This document shows, one piece after another, positions 6,724 to 6,810 of a stretch of DNA of 6,810 bases. Position numbers and translations under genes: made by a program. Each line of letters begins with the position of its first letter. Positions within the stretch are counted from its first letter, which is position 1. Below the pieces are notes generated by a model. That model had not been told where the DNA came from and did no database searches. It saw only the letters and a list, made by a program, of their open reading frames with translations. Origin of the DNA: an uncultured Bacilli bacterium (lineage in GTDB: Bacteria; Bacillota_I; Bacilli_A; RF39; UBA660); NCBI GenBank assembly GCA_948801035.1, contig CAQHJP010000031.1:1-6810 (forward strand), written 5' to 3'.

Positions 6724-6732
6724 TGTGGATAA
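6724..6732 (-). promoter_or_regulatory. DnaA box (perfect)
   Basis: TTATCCACA on the minus strand is an exact match to the DnaA box consensus. It is upstream of dnaN and abuts a second, weaker box with no gap. Confidence 0.85.
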
Positions 6733-6767
6733 TTATTAAAAACTATTTATTTCACTTTATTTTACAA

Positions 6768-6776
6768 TGTGTATAA
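6768..6776 (-). promoter_or_regulatory. DnaA box (TTATNCACA match)
   Basis: TTATACACA on the minus strand fits the relaxed consensus TTATNCACA exactly. It has the same orientation as the tandem pair, 35 bases further from dnaN. Confidence 0.72.
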
Positions 6777-6794
6777 AATGTTAATTATTTGAAT

Positions 6795-6803
6795 TTATCC
6801 ACG
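6795..6803 (+). promoter_or_regulatory. DnaA box (one mismatch, opposite strand)
   Basis: TTATCCACG on the plus strand differs from the consensus only in the last base. It faces the three minus-strand boxes. Confidence 0.65.
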
Positions 6804-6810
6804 GTAATTG

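Larger units (their letters stand above)
6667..6810. other. oriC: Replication origin region (oriC), dnaA-dnaN spacer
   Basis: This spacer upstream of dnaN carries several DnaA boxes, two of them abutting, and an adjacent 35-bp A/T-only block. Such clusters between dnaA and dnaN form the unwinding part of oriC in many Bacillota. dnaA itself lies beyond base 6810. All three minus-strand frames entering at 6810 meet a stop within 30 bases, so at most a few last codons of dnaA could be present, and I cannot choose a frame. Confidence 0.82.

Noticed and set aside
6704..6732. Possible dnaN promoter with TTATCC as -35 and TATAAA as -10 on the minus strand
   Set aside because: The -35 match is poor and lies entirely in DnaA boxes; in such A/T-rich DNA a TATAAA is expected by chance.
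6781..6810. C-terminal codons of dnaA at the right edge
   Set aside because: All three minus-strand frames stop within 30 bases, and the few residues are not distinctive enough to choose a frame.

Overview
The window is the leftward arm of a chromosomal replication-origin region from an AT-rich, low-GC Bacillota, probably an uncultured Bacilli/RF39-like, Erysipelotrichia-like or Mollicutes-adjacent lineage. This follows from B. subtilis-like DnaN, RecF, GyrB and GyrA proteins, the conserved dnaA-dnaN-recF-gyrB-gyrA order, strong AGGAGG-type ribosome sites and extreme A/T bias. Tryptophan is read from TGG and all visible stops are TAA or TAG, so nothing points to the mycoplasma UGA=Trp code. 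All genes lie on the minus strand and point away from the origin, so they are co-directional with the replication fork.

From right to left: bases about 6667-6810 are the 3' side of oriC, between an off-window dnaA and dnaN. They hold DnaA boxes, including two abutting 9-mers, followed by 35 bp of pure A/T that runs into the dnaN ribosome site. Next comes dnaN (5545-6666, sliding clamp). It ends in two overlapping alternative terminator hairpins. The spacer after dnaN also carries a good promoter for a 152-residue gene (4984-5442), which I recognise as a ComK-family competence regulator. It occupies the place where yaaA (S4-domain protein) usually sits. A second spacer (4866-4983) carries an extended -10 promoter and an aromatic-rich mini-ORF that overlaps the recF start. 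Then recF (3759-4865), gyrB (1829-3757) and gyrA (1-1818, 3' end cut by the window edge) follow almost without gaps, each with a ribosome site inside or overlapping the gene before.

The clamp, RecF repair/recombination mediator and both gyrase subunits form the classic replication-origin cluster. The most notable departure is the ComK-like gene between dnaN and recF. It lacks the C-terminal tail that in B. subtilis ComK carries the MecA/ClpCP degradation signal. Secondary points are an apparent Arg-to-Phe change at the coumarin-contacting position of GyrB, a valine in the GyrA box, and a visible base-composition step between gyrBA and recF-comK-dnaN.
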